This document shows, one piece after another, positions 7,956 through 18,107 of a stretch of 64,000 nucleotides of DNA; within the stretch, counting starts at the first letter, position 1; the number at the start of each line of letters is the position of its first letter. A program made the translations under genes and the position numbers. The notes below the pieces were generated by a model that was not told where the DNA came from, made no database searches, and saw only the letters and a program-made list of their open reading frames with translations. The DNA is from DASVUS01 sp036388675 (GTDB taxonomy: Bacteria; Armatimonadota; Abditibacteriia; Abditibacteriales; Abditibacteriaceae), in assembly GCA_036388675.1 (NCBI GenBank), contig DASVRI010000045.1:124001-188000 (forward strand), written 5' to 3'.

Positions 7956-8933
7956 TTATCTCTCGAATATGGCTAGAACATTCATATCTGGACCAGATTT
8001 AAGGCTACCTACTAATCGTATGCCATGCGCATATCCACGCGAAATAAAGTTATAGGCGAATGAACCTGTATCGTACCTTCCTGCCGTAGATATGTGTAAA
8101 TGTAGCGTATCGCCTTCTTCGTTAATAGGTATTCTGTAGGCAATCCAGCGCATCTTGCCCCTACCTTTGGATGCCTCCTCAACTGCCAGCATTGAGGTTT
8201 CTGGACTGAAGTTCGTACTGAACCATCTCCAGTATTCCTGACGCTCCGCATGGATAATGTCGGCAGACTTGCTGGGCTTGAAGTCTGGATGTGCTGGAGG
8301 TACAGTTCGTCCATCACCAGATAGCAAATTTTTGTGAATGAGAACAACCTCACCATCGCTGAACTCTGCTGCCATAGGAATCAGCTTTGTTTCCACAATT
8401 CTTTTTTCCTTCGCCTCTGCGAGACTTGGCAGATTGATGAACACGAGAGCACGTGGCAGCGCCAGAATAGTTTCTGGTGCACGCCATATGGCATCCTGTA
8501 AGCCATCGATTACGAACAGACGTTCATTTAAGTTTACGGCGTAATGCAGAGCCATTTGTACAAGTTGGCGCTGTGGAGTTGAAATTGGATGTATCTCGAT
8601 AGTTTCTGTTTCCTGACTGGATTTAGTCCGCTCACCAGCGCCCTCAGTGCTTACTTTGGCCTGGAGGTCTGGAAGGCCAAGATATGGAAAAATCTTACCC
8701 AATGAAAATCCAACCTCTCCAGCGACCTTGCCGCTGATTTTATTCGCAGTGGCATTGTTGAGTTGTAAAGTGATTTTGCCAGTTGTATTTTCAGGCCTTA
8801 CCACTGCGTCATAGAAGGCTCCAATTTGCTCAGAATCAACAAATAATGGTGCATCTGCAAGCCAAGCAAGCCAATCTGTTGGCTCTACAGATAAGGAGCC
8901 AACCTGGGATTGTGTTGTTTCTAACATGTTCAT
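7956..8933 (-). CDS. Unrecognised accessory protein within the dpd island
   Basis: A 325-residue protein between dpdK and dpdD that is not part of the standard dpdA-K set as I know it. No signal peptide or membrane segment is seen. The start resembles the opening of DUF6414-type proteins found near defence genes: a short strand PLFVDSEQIGAFYDAVVRP, then a glycine-rich NKISGKVAGEVGFSLGKI. The centre has ERLFVIDGLQDAIWRAPETI and the C-terminal half is beta-rich with IAYRIPINEEGDTLHLHISTAG. The start ATG ATG... MNMLETTQ fits. It lies on the same strand, 47 nt before dpdD and 79 nt after dpdK, so it is probably co-transcribed. Its codon use looks less GC-rich than the helicase genes, hinting at a later insertion. 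Function unknown. Confidence 0.6.
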   Translation of the reverse strand: MNMLETTQSQVGSLSVEPTDWLAWLADAPLFVDSEQIGAFYDAVVRPENTTGKITLQLNNATANKISGKVAGEVGFSLGKIFPYLGLPDLQAKVSTEGAGERTKSSQETETIEIHPISTPQRQLVQMALHYAVNLNERLFVIDGLQDAIWRAPETILALPRALVFINLPSLAEAKEKRIVETKLIPMAAEFSDGEVVLIHKNLLSGDGRTVPPAHPDFKPSKSADIIHAERQEYWRWFSTNFSPETSMLAVEEASKGRGKMRWIAYRIPINEEGDTLHLHISTAGRYDTGSFAYNFISRGYAHGIRLVGSLKSGPDMNVLAIFER

Positions 8934-9012
8934 GAGGTTCCTTTAAATCGAGTCAATGCAACACTCTGCTTTGCAGCAGAAGGCGCGGCAGCAATCTCTA
9001 ATGCACCGCGTC

Positions 9013-9546
9013 CTAGTCTGCCTCCCAACGCTCTGCGAAGGCGACATACGCCTCGGCGACTTTAGCGGGGTCGCTGTAAAAGTGAGCAACTTCCTCGTTA
9101 ATCTGGATGCCGCCGAAAGTGAAATTGAAGGAGCCGCTCAGATAATAACCATCGCCGAGTAAGCCCTTTTCATGGAGCTTGTCGGCCATACGAACAAAGA
9201 TGCGGTCGGGGGCATGATGGCGCGCTTCTTCCATCGCAGCAAGAAACGCAGTGTTGTGTGAGTCGGGGCGCGTGGCGATGTAGATTTGCGTGCGGCGCTC
9301 GGCCAACGATGTCAGCACTTGTGAAAGACGAATCGAAGCGCGCTCCCAACGCGGCACGAGAGTCTGAAAACCGCCGGTTGTGTTGTCGAGAACGGGAATA
9401 TCCGAAATCCACGGCGACACCAGCCACAGCACACCACTAGGCCGCAAGAGTTCGGCACCGAGAATCGATTGCAGCAATTCGCGTAAATGGCGTTCGCCAC
9501 CACGACTGCGAAGCTCCCGTTCGCCAAAGGAAGAAGCAGCCATCAT
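9013..9546 (-). CDS. dpdK: DpdK, phospholipase D-like nuclease candidate
   Basis: A 177-residue protein with one HKD motif of the phospholipase D superfamily: H125-E-K127-G-L-L-G-D132, followed by GYYLSGSFNFTFGG where the family keeps a Ser/Asn. A single HKD implies a dimeric active site, as in Nuc and BfiI-type nucleases. It is therefore the best candidate for the DNA-cutting subunit of the restriction arm. That role is inferred from the fold. An N-terminal helix and a VLWLVSPWISDIPVLDN segment match PLD domains attached to helicases. The start overlaps the stop of dpdJ by 4 nt, so the helicase and nuclease are probably made together. Confidence 0.8.
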   Translation of the reverse strand: MMAASSFGERELRSRGGERHLRELLQSILGAELLRPSGVLWLVSPWISDIPVLDNTTGGFQTLVPRWERASIRLSQVLTSLAERRTQIYIATRPDSHNTAFLAAMEEARHHAPDRIFVRMADKLHEKGLLGDGYYLSGSFNFTFGGIQINEEVAHFYSDPAKVAEAYVAFAERWEAD

Positions 9547-12500
9547 TGAATCGCCTCCTGCAAATGGAGTGTCGCAGAGAAGCCGTCCAAAGTGCTTTCA
9601 AGGCGCGCCAGGTGCGGATAAAGTCGCAAAAAGCCAACTTCGATAGGTTGACTGACGAGTTCCAAAATCGCTGCGCGCAACGCTTCTTGGCCCTGCGAAT
9701 CGGTGACAACCTGCACCAAGCCGTTCTCGGCAAGGGTGGCAGCGGCACGCTCGCGCCAGTCGGTGTCTTCGAGCGAAACGGGCTGCCTCCTGGCACGGAG
9801 AATTTCCATCAACAGAGAAGCATCGCCTTTGGGAATAGTCGCATAAGGGTTGTAAGACTCAAAGGTGCGCTCGCGCAGCACCGCACCACGCGGCCAGAGC
9901 AAACCATAAAGCAGCGAATAACGCTGCTTCAGATGCGCGTTATCCTCACCACCAACTTCCGACAACACGCTTCCCAGAAGAGGTTTGAATTCATCACCCA
10001 CTGCCGCGAGATAAGCAAAAATACGTGCGTCAATTTCAAGGCCCAACTTATTTTCTTCCTCGTTCCAACGGCGCAGCAAAGCCGCCAAAAGCTCATCGCT
10101 GGAGGCACCGCTGCCGGCGCGCAGAACGCGGGCATTGAGCGAGGTCATCACTGGATGCGTCAACAGGACATTGCGCTCCGAGAGTACTCCCATTAGAGCG
10201 CGGCGCGCCTGTGAGAGTTCACTGTTGCCCTGCGCCGTTCGTACTTCATCAAAAGTGCTTTGCACATCGCCATCAACTTGCGAAAGTTCGACAATGCGCG
10301 AGAGTTGCGCGTCCACGATTTCAAAATCCGATGGGCCAAGCGCGGTTTCGACCAGCAGGAAAAAACGGCGCGGGTCTTCGATGTATTGCCGCATGATTTC
10401 TTCAACAACGCCAGCGCCGCCCATCACATCTTCGGAAATCCAAATCCCATCTTCTTCTGCATTCCAGGGATGCGGCGCTTCGGGCGACGGCGCGCCACTT
10501 TCCAAGTCGAGCAACAAATCCCCGGTTTGAAACTGCGGCGTGAGCGCGTAGCACGCTTGCAGCAGCGCGCCGCCCAAAGTCGCTTTAAGGCGCCGCCGCA
10601 GCCATTCATTCCACTTGTCGGAACCGAAGTCTTGCGGCGCTTCCCACAGGACGCGCGCTAAATCCAAGAGCCGCTCGCGCACCGTTGCTTCTTGAGCCAA
10701 CTCTCGCAGCGAAGCATAGAGGCGCGGCTTGCGCTCGGCATGAGCGGGCTGCACGTCTTCGTCATCGCGGTCGGTGCGCCCGTCTTCATCTTCAGCAACG
10801 GCCAGCACGCCGAATATGACATCTAAAGCGCGTTCGATAGTGGGCAGCCAGACTTTATTTGGGTCGCCGTTTCGGTAGTATTCGGCGGCTTGCGCTAGTG
10901 GTTTCTGCGAAACCATCGCCTTCGCCAGCATAATAGACAGAAAAACCTGACTGAGCCAACTCAATCGAAATGAGTTGGTGAGTTGCAACAGCGTGGCATC
11001 GGTTTCAACCAAGTCGCGGAAGAACGCCGCGCGCAGAGCAGGCAGTGACCCCGCTTTGACATTCTCCAACAGTTCGTCGGAAAAATGGCAGCGAAAGAGT
11101 ACTCCATCCACTTCCTGCTCAAAGCCCAGAGCCGCCGGTTCACTGTGCTCATCAGTAAACGCGATGTGAAGATAAGCCTCATCACCATTTTTAAGGCGAA
11201 GAGCCGCATCAGAAGCGACGGCAAAGCGGCGCACGCGCAGCGGGTTGCGCTGATTGTGAGTGAAAAAAGTCACGCCGCCCACCCACTCACCAAAGGTCGA
11301 TCCTTGTGGCACGTCCGCGACTTCGCCACGCGCTGGCGGCAAAAACTGGCTGCGCCACTGCAAAAACGCATTCGAGGTGTTCCGCACGTTCTCCGGCACC
11401 AGTTGCAGCAGAACTTCCAAAGGTCGCACACAGCGCACGTCGGCCACCTCGCCGCTGATAACGGTTTGAAATGTTCCGGCTTCTTCGTGACGACAGCAGA
11501 TTTTGCCGACCGGCATTTGCTGCTGCGTTTCGGTCAGTGAAGGTGGCTCAACCCAGTGGCTATCTGCGATGTGCCGCACAGCGAATCGGCGCGTTGCACG
11601 TCCCGGCGCCAGCGCGCGCAAGGCTGGAGTGAGCGACATCCAGTTTTCTTCTGGTTCAGGCGGCGGGAGGTGTGCAGTATTCCGACCTACGCCGCGCGGT
11701 GCGAGGACTCGCACTTCAGGTACGCTCAGGTCGGAAAAGAGATTTTCCGTAACGAAATCAGGCAACGGCGCATTTTGTGCCATTAAGTCAAATTCATTCT
11801 CGCCCGTTTCAAATCGGAGTCGTCGCCAACCCGTTATCAAGCGTCGCCACAGCGTCGGCAAAACTGCCGTCATGAGCGCACGCGGCGGCTCCCAGAAAAG
11901 CGCCTTAACATCATCTTCGCTGATGCGAAGCGCCCGCCGCAGATGATTGGCGAGGTCGTCTCGCTTTTGGCCGGTTTCCAATAACTGGCGAATGAATTGA
12001 GCTTGCCAAGCCTGACGCTTCTGGCCCCATTCATCATCAGCGCGCGCAGGTTTTGTGAAATCGCTCCACACATTGCTTCGCAAGTACTTGGGCGACTGAG
12101 AAACCATCCAGTCCATGAAAGCGTAAACCGCCTGGATCCGCAGCACATAGCGGTTATCTACAGGCAGCGACGGCTTATCGAGTACCGGGTCGAAAAGTTG
12201 GTCATAGCCCTGATAAGCAATGCGGTCGCGGCCATAATCGGACAGTACAACGACCGTCCAGGGCCGTGTGATGCGCTGGCGTCCCGCGCGGCCTTTACGC
12301 TGCAAAAATGACGCAGCGTCGCGCGGCGCCTTGTGCTGCATCACGGCGCCAACACGTGGGTCGTTGTAACCTACTTCGAGCGAAGCCGTAGCGACCACAA
12401 CGCTTTTGCCACCATCCACGCCGGCATCTTGTGAACTGGTACGCCCGACTTCCAGACGGTGATTCGGCGCTTGCAGAGCATGGCCAATTTCCTCGCATAG

Positions 12501-14198
12501 TTTCCAGTTCTGCCCGTCGCGCAAGCGCGCGCCTGGTTCGTTGGCGTTTGATGCTCGCAGCGCCGCCAAAGGTTCCTTACTGCCTTTAACTCGTCCCCAA
12601 CTGTCGCGTCCTTCAGCATCGAGTAGGTTGTGGTAAAGCCGGTTGGTCACGTCGAGGTCGTCGGTGAATACGAACACTTTGCTTCCGAACAAATCTCCCG
12701 TTGGCCCTGCATCACCCCTCGCCAATGGGTCTAAAATGCGCGCCAACAGCATGGCGGCTTGGATGCTGGTCGAAAGCAGACTCGTTCCCGATACCGGATC
12801 GCCGCGCAGCACAAGTTGATATTCTTTGCCTTCCTCCTCCATGTCATCTCCGGGCATCACCGGTAGAATGGCGCCAAATGATAAACCCGTTAGGTCGGAA
12901 AAAAAGCTTTGCGGGTCGGCCAGGGTCGCCGATAGACCCACAAAATGTAGAGGATGCTTGATTTCGTGACGGTAGCGCCGCAGCAGCAACGCGACCTGCG
13001 CGCCATGTACGCCGCCGTAGGTGTGAACTTCATCCAGCAACACGAACTGCGGCGCGCGTTCTCGTGGGCGGTCAATACCAAACAAGGGGCGTAGCCATGT
13101 CGAACTCATCGAGCGGTTGAGCATCTCGGTTGTGGTAAAGAGGATGTCCGGCGGCTCTTTTTGAAGGCGCTGGCGTGTCAGGAGTACTTCATCTTCGGCA
13201 GTTGCCCCTGTACAAGTACTTTGGGTGCAGCGCAACCGTTCACGCCCGGCGCGGATGTCTTCCAAACGCCACATCATTTCGCCGTCACACCCCGGACATG
13301 GACAGCGTAAGAAGGGGCAAATGTAGCCGCCGCTTATCTTGCTCTTCTCGCCCCACGCCCACTCGACGCTTTGCACCTCGGCTTTATAAGGTGTTGGACC
13401 GAAATAGGCGCCGATACGAATCTTACGGCCCTTCGCTTTTTTCACCACCGCATCCAGTCGCCGCGCCTGGCCATAGGCTTCGGTGAACTGGTCTTTAAGC
13501 AGTTCGTTACGTGGATAGAGAGCGACCGCTTGCGTCCAATACTCTTCTTTTTCCATCAAGCGCGCGATGTGCATTAGCGCTGGCAGATAGAACGCGATAG
13601 TTTTGCCGGTTCCTGTCCCCGCGCAAACAATGGTGCCTTGCGAACGGTTGTCCCAGTTGGGAGATAGAAGACGAACGGCTGCTTGGACTTGAAAGCGCGA
13701 AAGCAGAATCGGGTTGCCACTGCGTTGTGTTAACGCTTTGATTGCGCCCGTCTCCAGTGCGTATAGGGGCCGCGGTGCGATAGCGGTAATGACAGCGGAC
13801 TCCACCTCTGCTGGTGGAACATCACGCTTGGGATAATGGCGAGGCCGGACAGCTAAGCGGTAATCGGCCACAAGCGGCGGCGAAATGTTCCACGCACTTG
13901 GCTGAAAAATCTGCCGCAAGCGCGCAAACAATCGCACCGCCTCGGCGAAGCGCGAACGGTAGAGATGACGGCCTTCAAAATTGAAATCGAACAGCAGTGC
14001 GCGGTCTTGCAAAGTGGCGATGAGGTCTTCCGGCGGAAGAAATAGATCGCTAGCATCAATGATTTCCTGCGCCAGTTCCTCGACTTCCTCGCCGGTGAAA
14101 CCGCCGTCCAAAAAACCCCATGTGACCAGTTCATGTTCACGGGCTTCAAGGCGCTCCAACAATTTCAGGGCGAGTTTTTCGGTTTCTGTTGACCACAT
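9543..14198 (-). CDS. dpdJ: DpdJ, large DEAD/DEAH-type helicase
   Basis: A 1551-residue superfamily 2 helicase. Residues 1-185 are an N-terminal extension. Walker A is GTGTGKT (194-200), motif II is LLDEVHTYGG (DEVH), motif III GLSATLADP, and the second RecA lobe has VATASLEVGYNDPRVGAV and QRKGRAGRQR (motif VI). A cysteine-rich insertion, CPFLRCPCPGCDGEM with a later CTQSTCTG, lies between motifs I and II and probably binds zinc. The 700-residue C-terminal region is unassigned, as in DUF1998-linked helicases of phage-defence systems (DrmA type). It should use ATP to move along DNA in the restriction arm. It overlaps dpdK by 4 nt and follows dpdI by 21 nt. Confidence 0.85.
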   Translation of the reverse strand: MWSTETEKLALKLLERLEAREHELVTWGFLDGGFTGEEVEELAQEIIDASDLFLPPEDLIATLQDRALLFDFNFEGRHLYRSRFAEAVRLFARLRQIFQPSAWNISPPLVADYRLAVRPRHYPKRDVPPAEVESAVITAIAPRPLYALETGAIKALTQRSGNPILLSRFQVQAAVRLLSPNWDNRSQGTIVCAGTGTGKTIAFYLPALMHIARLMEKEEYWTQAVALYPRNELLKDQFTEAYGQARRLDAVVKKAKGRKIRIGAYFGPTPYKAEVQSVEWAWGEKSKISGGYICPFLRCPCPGCDGEMMWRLEDIRAGRERLRCTQSTCTGATAEDEVLLTRQRLQKEPPDILFTTTEMLNRSMSSTWLRPLFGIDRPRERAPQFVLLDEVHTYGGVHGAQVALLLRRYRHEIKHPLHFVGLSATLADPQSFFSDLTGLSFGAILPVMPGDDMEEEGKEYQLVLRGDPVSGTSLLSTSIQAAMLLARILDPLARGDAGPTGDLFGSKVFVFTDDLDVTNRLYHNLLDAEGRDSWGRVKGSKEPLAALRASNANEPGARLRDGQNWKLCEEIGHALQAPNHRLEVGRTSSQDAGVDGGKSVVVATASLEVGYNDPRVGAVMQHKAPRDAASFLQRKGRAGRQRITRPWTVVVLSDYGRDRIAYQGYDQLFDPVLDKPSLPVDNRYVLRIQAVYAFMDWMVSQSPKYLRSNVWSDFTKPARADDEWGQKRQAWQAQFIRQLLETGQKRDDLANHLRRALRISEDDVKALFWEPPRALMTAVLPTLWRRLITGWRRLRFETGENEFDLMAQNAPLPDFVTENLFSDLSVPEVRVLAPRGVGRNTAHLPPPEPEENWMSLTPALRALAPGRATRRFAVRHIADSHWVEPPSLTETQQQMPVGKICCRHEEAGTFQTVISGEVADVRCVRPLEVLLQLVPENVRNTSNAFLQWRSQFLPPARGEVADVPQGSTFGEWVGGVTFFTHNQRNPLRVRRFAVASDAALRLKNGDEAYLHIAFTDEHSEPAALGFEQEVDGVLFRCHFSDELLENVKAGSLPALRAAFFRDLVETDATLLQLTNSFRLSWLSQVFLSIMLAKAMVSQKPLAQAAEYYRNGDPNKVWLPTIERALDVIFGVLAVAEDEDGRTDRDDEDVQPAHAERKPRLYASLRELAQEATVRERLLDLARVLWEAPQDFGSDKWNEWLRRRLKATLGGALLQACYALTPQFQTGDLLLDLESGAPSPEAPHPWNAEEDGIWISEDVMGGAGVVEEIMRQYIEDPRRFFLLVETALGPSDFEIVDAQLSRIVELSQVDGDVQSTFDEVRTAQGNSELSQARRALMGVLSERNVLLTHPVMTSLNARVLRAGSGASSDELLAALLRRWNEEENKLGLEIDARIFAYLAAVGDEFKPLLGSVLSEVGGEDNAHLKQRYSLLYGLLWPRGAVLRERTFESYNPYATIPKGDASLLMEILRARRQPVSLEDTDWRERAAATLAENGLVQVVTDSQGQEALRAAILELVSQPIEVGFLRLYPHLARLESTLDGFSATLHLQEAIQ

Positions 14199-14219
14199 AA
14201 GAAGTCTTTCCTGACCGCT

Positions 14220-14936
14220 TTAGCCGATGCTCACGACTTGAAACGACGGCTCCAGTTTCTGCGCGCGCAGCCAGTCGCGGACTTCCTCTGTCAACAAGTC
14301 CAACGATGCGCCGCCCGCGCCCGCCAACTGCAAAAACTCCAGCACCGCAGCAGGCACATCCTGACTTTGTAGCGCTTTCCACTTGTCTTCTAGGTTCGAT
14401 GCTGCCGTATGAAACGCGGCAATGTCATCGTCCGACTCGGGCACGCGCAGCCGCTTTACTTCTAAGTTGGACTTCAACGCTCTCACGCCCGCGATTTGCG
14501 CCCGCAAACTGGGCACGCCTTCGAGATTTTGCAGCAAGTTAGTGTCAACGCGCACCATGTTGGCGTCCGCGTAAGTTTCCCAAGCGGTTTTGAGGCTGGT
14601 CTGAAGTTTCGCTGCCAGATTGTTCAATAAGCCAAGCGGCAGGGCACTCGATTTCGTGATGGAGTTCACATCGTTCTGATAGTCATCGCGGGCTTTGGTC
14701 AGACTGTTGCGCAAGCTCCACGCCTCGGTCGGCACTTCAACAGTGATGCCATGCCGTCGCAAAACTTCCAACTGCGTCCAGAGCGGCTTCAAACGCGCGA
14801 TAGCCTCTTCGATATTCGTCTTGCGTGATCCAAAGCCTTCCGCCGAGTCCTTGAACTTTTTAGCTGTATCCAAGCACCCTAACTGCTCTTCCAGGATTTG
14901 GCAGCGCGCAAGCAAAGTAATAGTTTCAGGACTCAT
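14220..14936 (-). CDS. dpdI: DpdI, helical restriction-arm protein
   Basis: A 238-residue, mostly alpha-helical protein with heptad-like stretches (ARCQILEEQLGCLDTAKKF, EEAIARLKPLWTQLEVLRR), placed by order and size as DpdI. Nothing catalytic is visible, and the biochemical function of the family is unknown; a structural partner of the adjacent ATPase DpdH or helicase DpdJ is plausible. The open frame reaches 14951, but the ATG at 14936 lies in ATGAGTCCTGA, which also holds the dpdH stop. The two genes overlap by 11 nt, the same arrangement as dpdA/dpdB, so this start is preferred. Confidence 0.7.
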   Translation of the reverse strand: MSPETITLLARCQILEEQLGCLDTAKKFKDSAEGFGSRKTNIEEAIARLKPLWTQLEVLRRHGITVEVPTEAWSLRNSLTKARDDYQNDVNSITKSSALPLGLLNNLAAKLQTSLKTAWETYADANMVRVDTNLLQNLEGVPSLRAQIAGVRALKSNLEVKRLRVPESDDDIAAFHTAASNLEDKWKALQSQDVPAAVLEFLQLAGAGGASLDLLTEEVRDWLRAQKLEPSFQVVSIG

Positions 14937-17900
14937 CAGCGTCACCCCCACCTAATGCTACGGGGCCATTCGATGCTGTGATGCTTTCGACCATCCCACA
15001 CAACTCGTCCAACCCACTCGAAATGAAAGTTTGCAGTTTGTCTAATTCGGTGTTACCGCCAAGAAGCTCTAAATTCATTTGCACCCGACTGGAGAGCGCA
15101 TCGAGATAGTTGCTGGCGGCGCTGAAAAAGGCAGAGGAACGCGTGATGGGAGTAGCGAAGTCAGTACGCCCCACAAAGGGCAATCGTGCGATGCCTATTT
15201 TTGCTTCTTCGCTATCCAAGACTGCAAGCGCACGCCAATAGGCGTCGAAGCGTGCGTTTTGAAATTCCAGTAACGGCGCGGCAACGGCGTTCCACTGGGC
15301 GCCGGGTTTCACGCCCTGTGCAGCAGCCGACCCATCTAAGCGTTGAATTGCTTTTACTAAGTCGGAGGCCGATGTCTCTGGCTCGATGTAGGAACTTACG
15401 CTCTTTCGCCAGTTTTGCAGCCGTATGGTCTCCTCCTCAATGGAGGTTGCCAACTTTTCTTCGACTAACCGGCGCAGCTTCAATATCGGCTTGTAATCAT
15501 CGCGCGCCTTATCGGATTCGGGAATGGGCGCACTTAACTTCCACGTCGAACGCACCCGCTTCAAAGTGGGTGCAAACAGAGCGGTGTCCACCAGTTGCAA
15601 CGCCATCATGCCGCCTTTGGTCAATCCAGCGCGCGATTTCAAAATATCCACTAACTTATCGCCGGTTTGCTTGTAAGCGTTCAGCAATTCCTTCCATGCC
15701 GCGCTACGTCCAGGCTCGTTAGGGACAGATTCTTCGGCCCAGTTAAGAAACAGCGCATCTACTTCGGCTTCATCTTCGGTATGGGAAGGCAGTGGCCTTC
15801 CGTTCAACGCCGCGCCAATAGCTAGCAGTTCCACGACAGCCGGAACAGGGTTCCACTCGCTTTCTTCATTAGGTGCCTGGCGCAATTGGCGCAAGACTTC
15901 GCCGGCTGCCCGGTCAATAAGTTCGGCATAACGCGCCATATGATCGAGGCCATTCTCAAAGTCCCAATGGCCGTAATGAGCAAAGAGCAACACGCCGCGC
16001 AGTGCGAGGGCAGTTCCGATGAAGTCGCCCTCAAATGGCAAATCCACTTGCACCATTGATTGCCCGCGTCGTGTCGGTTGGCGCTCGATGAAAATACTGG
16101 TTTTTTGAAAGGCTTTCGATGCACCCGCATAGTAAGAGCGCACCAGCATTTCGCCATCCCAGTCAATCGCCGAATCAATAGCCGCGAAGAGATGCTCACG
16201 CAAGTTTTGAGCGAGTGTCGGAGTCAATTTGACTCCATTTACCCAATCGTCTAACTCCTTCAAATCGTGCTGGACGGATGCCGGAACTTCATCCTTTGGC
16301 GCAGGCGTAGGTATTTCAGGAGAAGACGACTTAACGTCCTCCTTCTTTGTGTCGGGAGGTGCCGGAAGCGGCGGTGACGGCGTTTTTGAAAGCGGAATCT
16401 TGAAAGCTTCAATGATGACGGCGGGGTCGCCGGGCCACTGACTGGAGTCGCCCCACAAATCCTGGAATTTGTAAACCCGGTCGAACTGACCAGAAGGCAC
16501 CGAAGCGCGAAGCTGCTCTTGAAGCTTGGCGTCCATCTGGCCGCGCCCAAAGCGGGAATGTGTTGCCGGGTCGGGAAAGGCACCCTCACCAAGTTCTGTG
16601 GCCGCATCTTCTAAGGTGCGCCTGAGCACGTCTTTAATAAGAGCGCGCGGGTTGAAATGTTCGTACTCCCCTTGCGCGATGCGGTCATACATCCGCTTCA
16701 AGGCATTCGGTGTGAAAGGATAAAGGCCAAGCGGGAATTCTACTTTTTTGTTTGTGACAGCCGAAAAACCGCTATGGCAGCGTTCACGGTAGGGGCAGGG
16801 CGCACAGCCACTGGGCAATAAGGGCGCAGTCGTGCCGCTTTGAGTACTCGCAAGTGTTTCCTGATGCCACTGCGCCAAACGGTCTTGGTCGAGATAAAGC
16901 CGCACCGCATTGAGATACCGGGAAGCGAAACGCGCTACTTCATCGGCAGAGATTTGGCCGCCATCACGCGGCACATCGAGACTCACCGCCAACTCCACGC
17001 GGTCGCGCACATTTTCGGGCAAGCCACCATAATAGCCCGTCGTGACTGCGATAGCCGCGCGCAACCCGCACAACGGCGGCTCCTGATTGGGCCTTACCAG
17101 AAGGGCTTCAAGCAGCGAATTGTCAATGCCCTGCAAGTTCGACAGGTCTTCGATGAGCAACACAAGTTCTTTTTTCTGCTCATATAAAATGGCTCGCACA
17201 TCGCCCAGCAGCGAAGTCAAATCTTCGCTGCCAATGTCCAGCATTCGGCCGAAAACCCAATCGAGGTTGGTATTAATCCATTTTACTGCTTGCTCGCGCA
17301 AATCCGCGCGCTGCAACAGATCGCCATAGATGTCGCGCGCATCCAGGGTGAGGCTACTAGGATTGATTTTCCATTCGTGAACCGCGATGTCACGAGAAGA
17401 GAATTCGCGCCTTGACTCCATCGCTTTCAGTCGGCTGTCACCGATGGCGTGGTTCACCAAATCGTCAATGATGCCGCCTTCTGGCAGCAAGTGACGGCGA
17501 AAGGTGTTGTCGAGGAAGAGCGCCGGTAAGCACTCGATGAGATATTCTCGTTCCTCTCGCTCGTCGCGGTCTTCAGGCAAATTCTTCGCGTGCGGCCCTT
17601 CGGAGCCAATCGCCACGCAAAGATAATTCAAAAATAACTCGCGATTGCCCGCCGGTGTGGTGAGCTTGTCCGTTGCGCGCTGCAACCGCTGGCGGTAGCG
17701 GTCGAACTGGTCGCCTTCAAGCCCATGCAGAATTTGCTCAATGACACGCTTGAGGTTGTTGCCATGACGTGGAATGAGAACGATGTGTCGGTCGGGAGTG
17801 CGCGGTATGTTGAGCCATAGCCACCGCACCAAATGTGATTTACCCGACCCGGTATAACCCAGCACAGCCGAAAGAAGGTAATTGCCGCCTTGGGTGAGGA

Positions 17901-18093
17901 AGGCATCTCGAAACTGCTCCTGCGTCAAGGCGGCGCCAGCTCTGCCGGCTAAGGCTCCGCTGCGCTCGACACGTTGGACGAGCATGGGGTCGTGCGTCGC
18001 CAGAAAGACGTGGCTATCCATCTGGAACGCATCCGGGTTCATCACCAACGGCAGCAGTTCATTTTCCCAGCAAACGTAACCTGAAAAGCTCAT
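14926..18093 (-). CDS. dpdH: DpdH, P-loop ATPase
   Basis: A 1055-residue protein with a Walker A, GYTGSGKSH (79-87), and a hydrophobic ELVLLIEDLSNLQGID that serves as Walker B. The overall plan (a large STAND/BrxC-like ATPase with a long helical C-terminal half) resembles the ATPases of BREX and related anti-phage systems. A CAPCPYRERC cluster near residue 425 may bind metal or an iron-sulfur centre. A Pro/Lys/Glu-rich linker near 565-600 separates the ATPase from the C-terminal region. In Salmonella, dpdH belongs to the genes linked to restriction. It follows dpdG by 14 nt and overlaps dpdI. Confidence 0.78.
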   Translation of the reverse strand: MSFSGYVCWENELLPLVMNPDAFQMDSHVFLATHDPMLVQRVERSGALAGRAGAALTQEQFRDAFLTQGGNYLLSAVLGYTGSGKSHLVRWLWLNIPRTPDRHIVLIPRHGNNLKRVIEQILHGLEGDQFDRYRQRLQRATDKLTTPAGNRELFLNYLCVAIGSEGPHAKNLPEDRDEREEREYLIECLPALFLDNTFRRHLLPEGGIIDDLVNHAIGDSRLKAMESRREFSSRDIAVHEWKINPSSLTLDARDIYGDLLQRADLREQAVKWINTNLDWVFGRMLDIGSEDLTSLLGDVRAILYEQKKELVLLIEDLSNLQGIDNSLLEALLVRPNQEPPLCGLRAAIAVTTGYYGGLPENVRDRVELAVSLDVPRDGGQISADEVARFASRYLNAVRLYLDQDRLAQWHQETLASTQSGTTAPLLPSGCAPCPYRERCHSGFSAVTNKKVEFPLGLYPFTPNALKRMYDRIAQGEYEHFNPRALIKDVLRRTLEDAATELGEGAFPDPATHSRFGRGQMDAKLQEQLRASVPSGQFDRVYKFQDLWGDSSQWPGDPAVIIEAFKIPLSKTPSPPLPAPPDTKKEDVKSSSPEIPTPAPKDEVPASVQHDLKELDDWVNGVKLTPTLAQNLREHLFAAIDSAIDWDGEMLVRSYYAGASKAFQKTSIFIERQPTRRGQSMVQVDLPFEGDFIGTALALRGVLLFAHYGHWDFENGLDHMARYAELIDRAAGEVLRQLRQAPNEESEWNPVPAVVELLAIGAALNGRPLPSHTEDEAEVDALFLNWAEESVPNEPGRSAAWKELLNAYKQTGDKLVDILKSRAGLTKGGMMALQLVDTALFAPTLKRVRSTWKLSAPIPESDKARDDYKPILKLRRLVEEKLATSIEEETIRLQNWRKSVSSYIEPETSASDLVKAIQRLDGSAAAQGVKPGAQWNAVAAPLLEFQNARFDAYWRALAVLDSEEAKIGIARLPFVGRTDFATPITRSSAFFSAASNYLDALSSRVQMNLELLGGNTELDKLQTFISSGLDELCGMVESITASNGPVALGGGDADES

Positions 18094-18107
18094 AATTTCT
18101 GCTTCTT

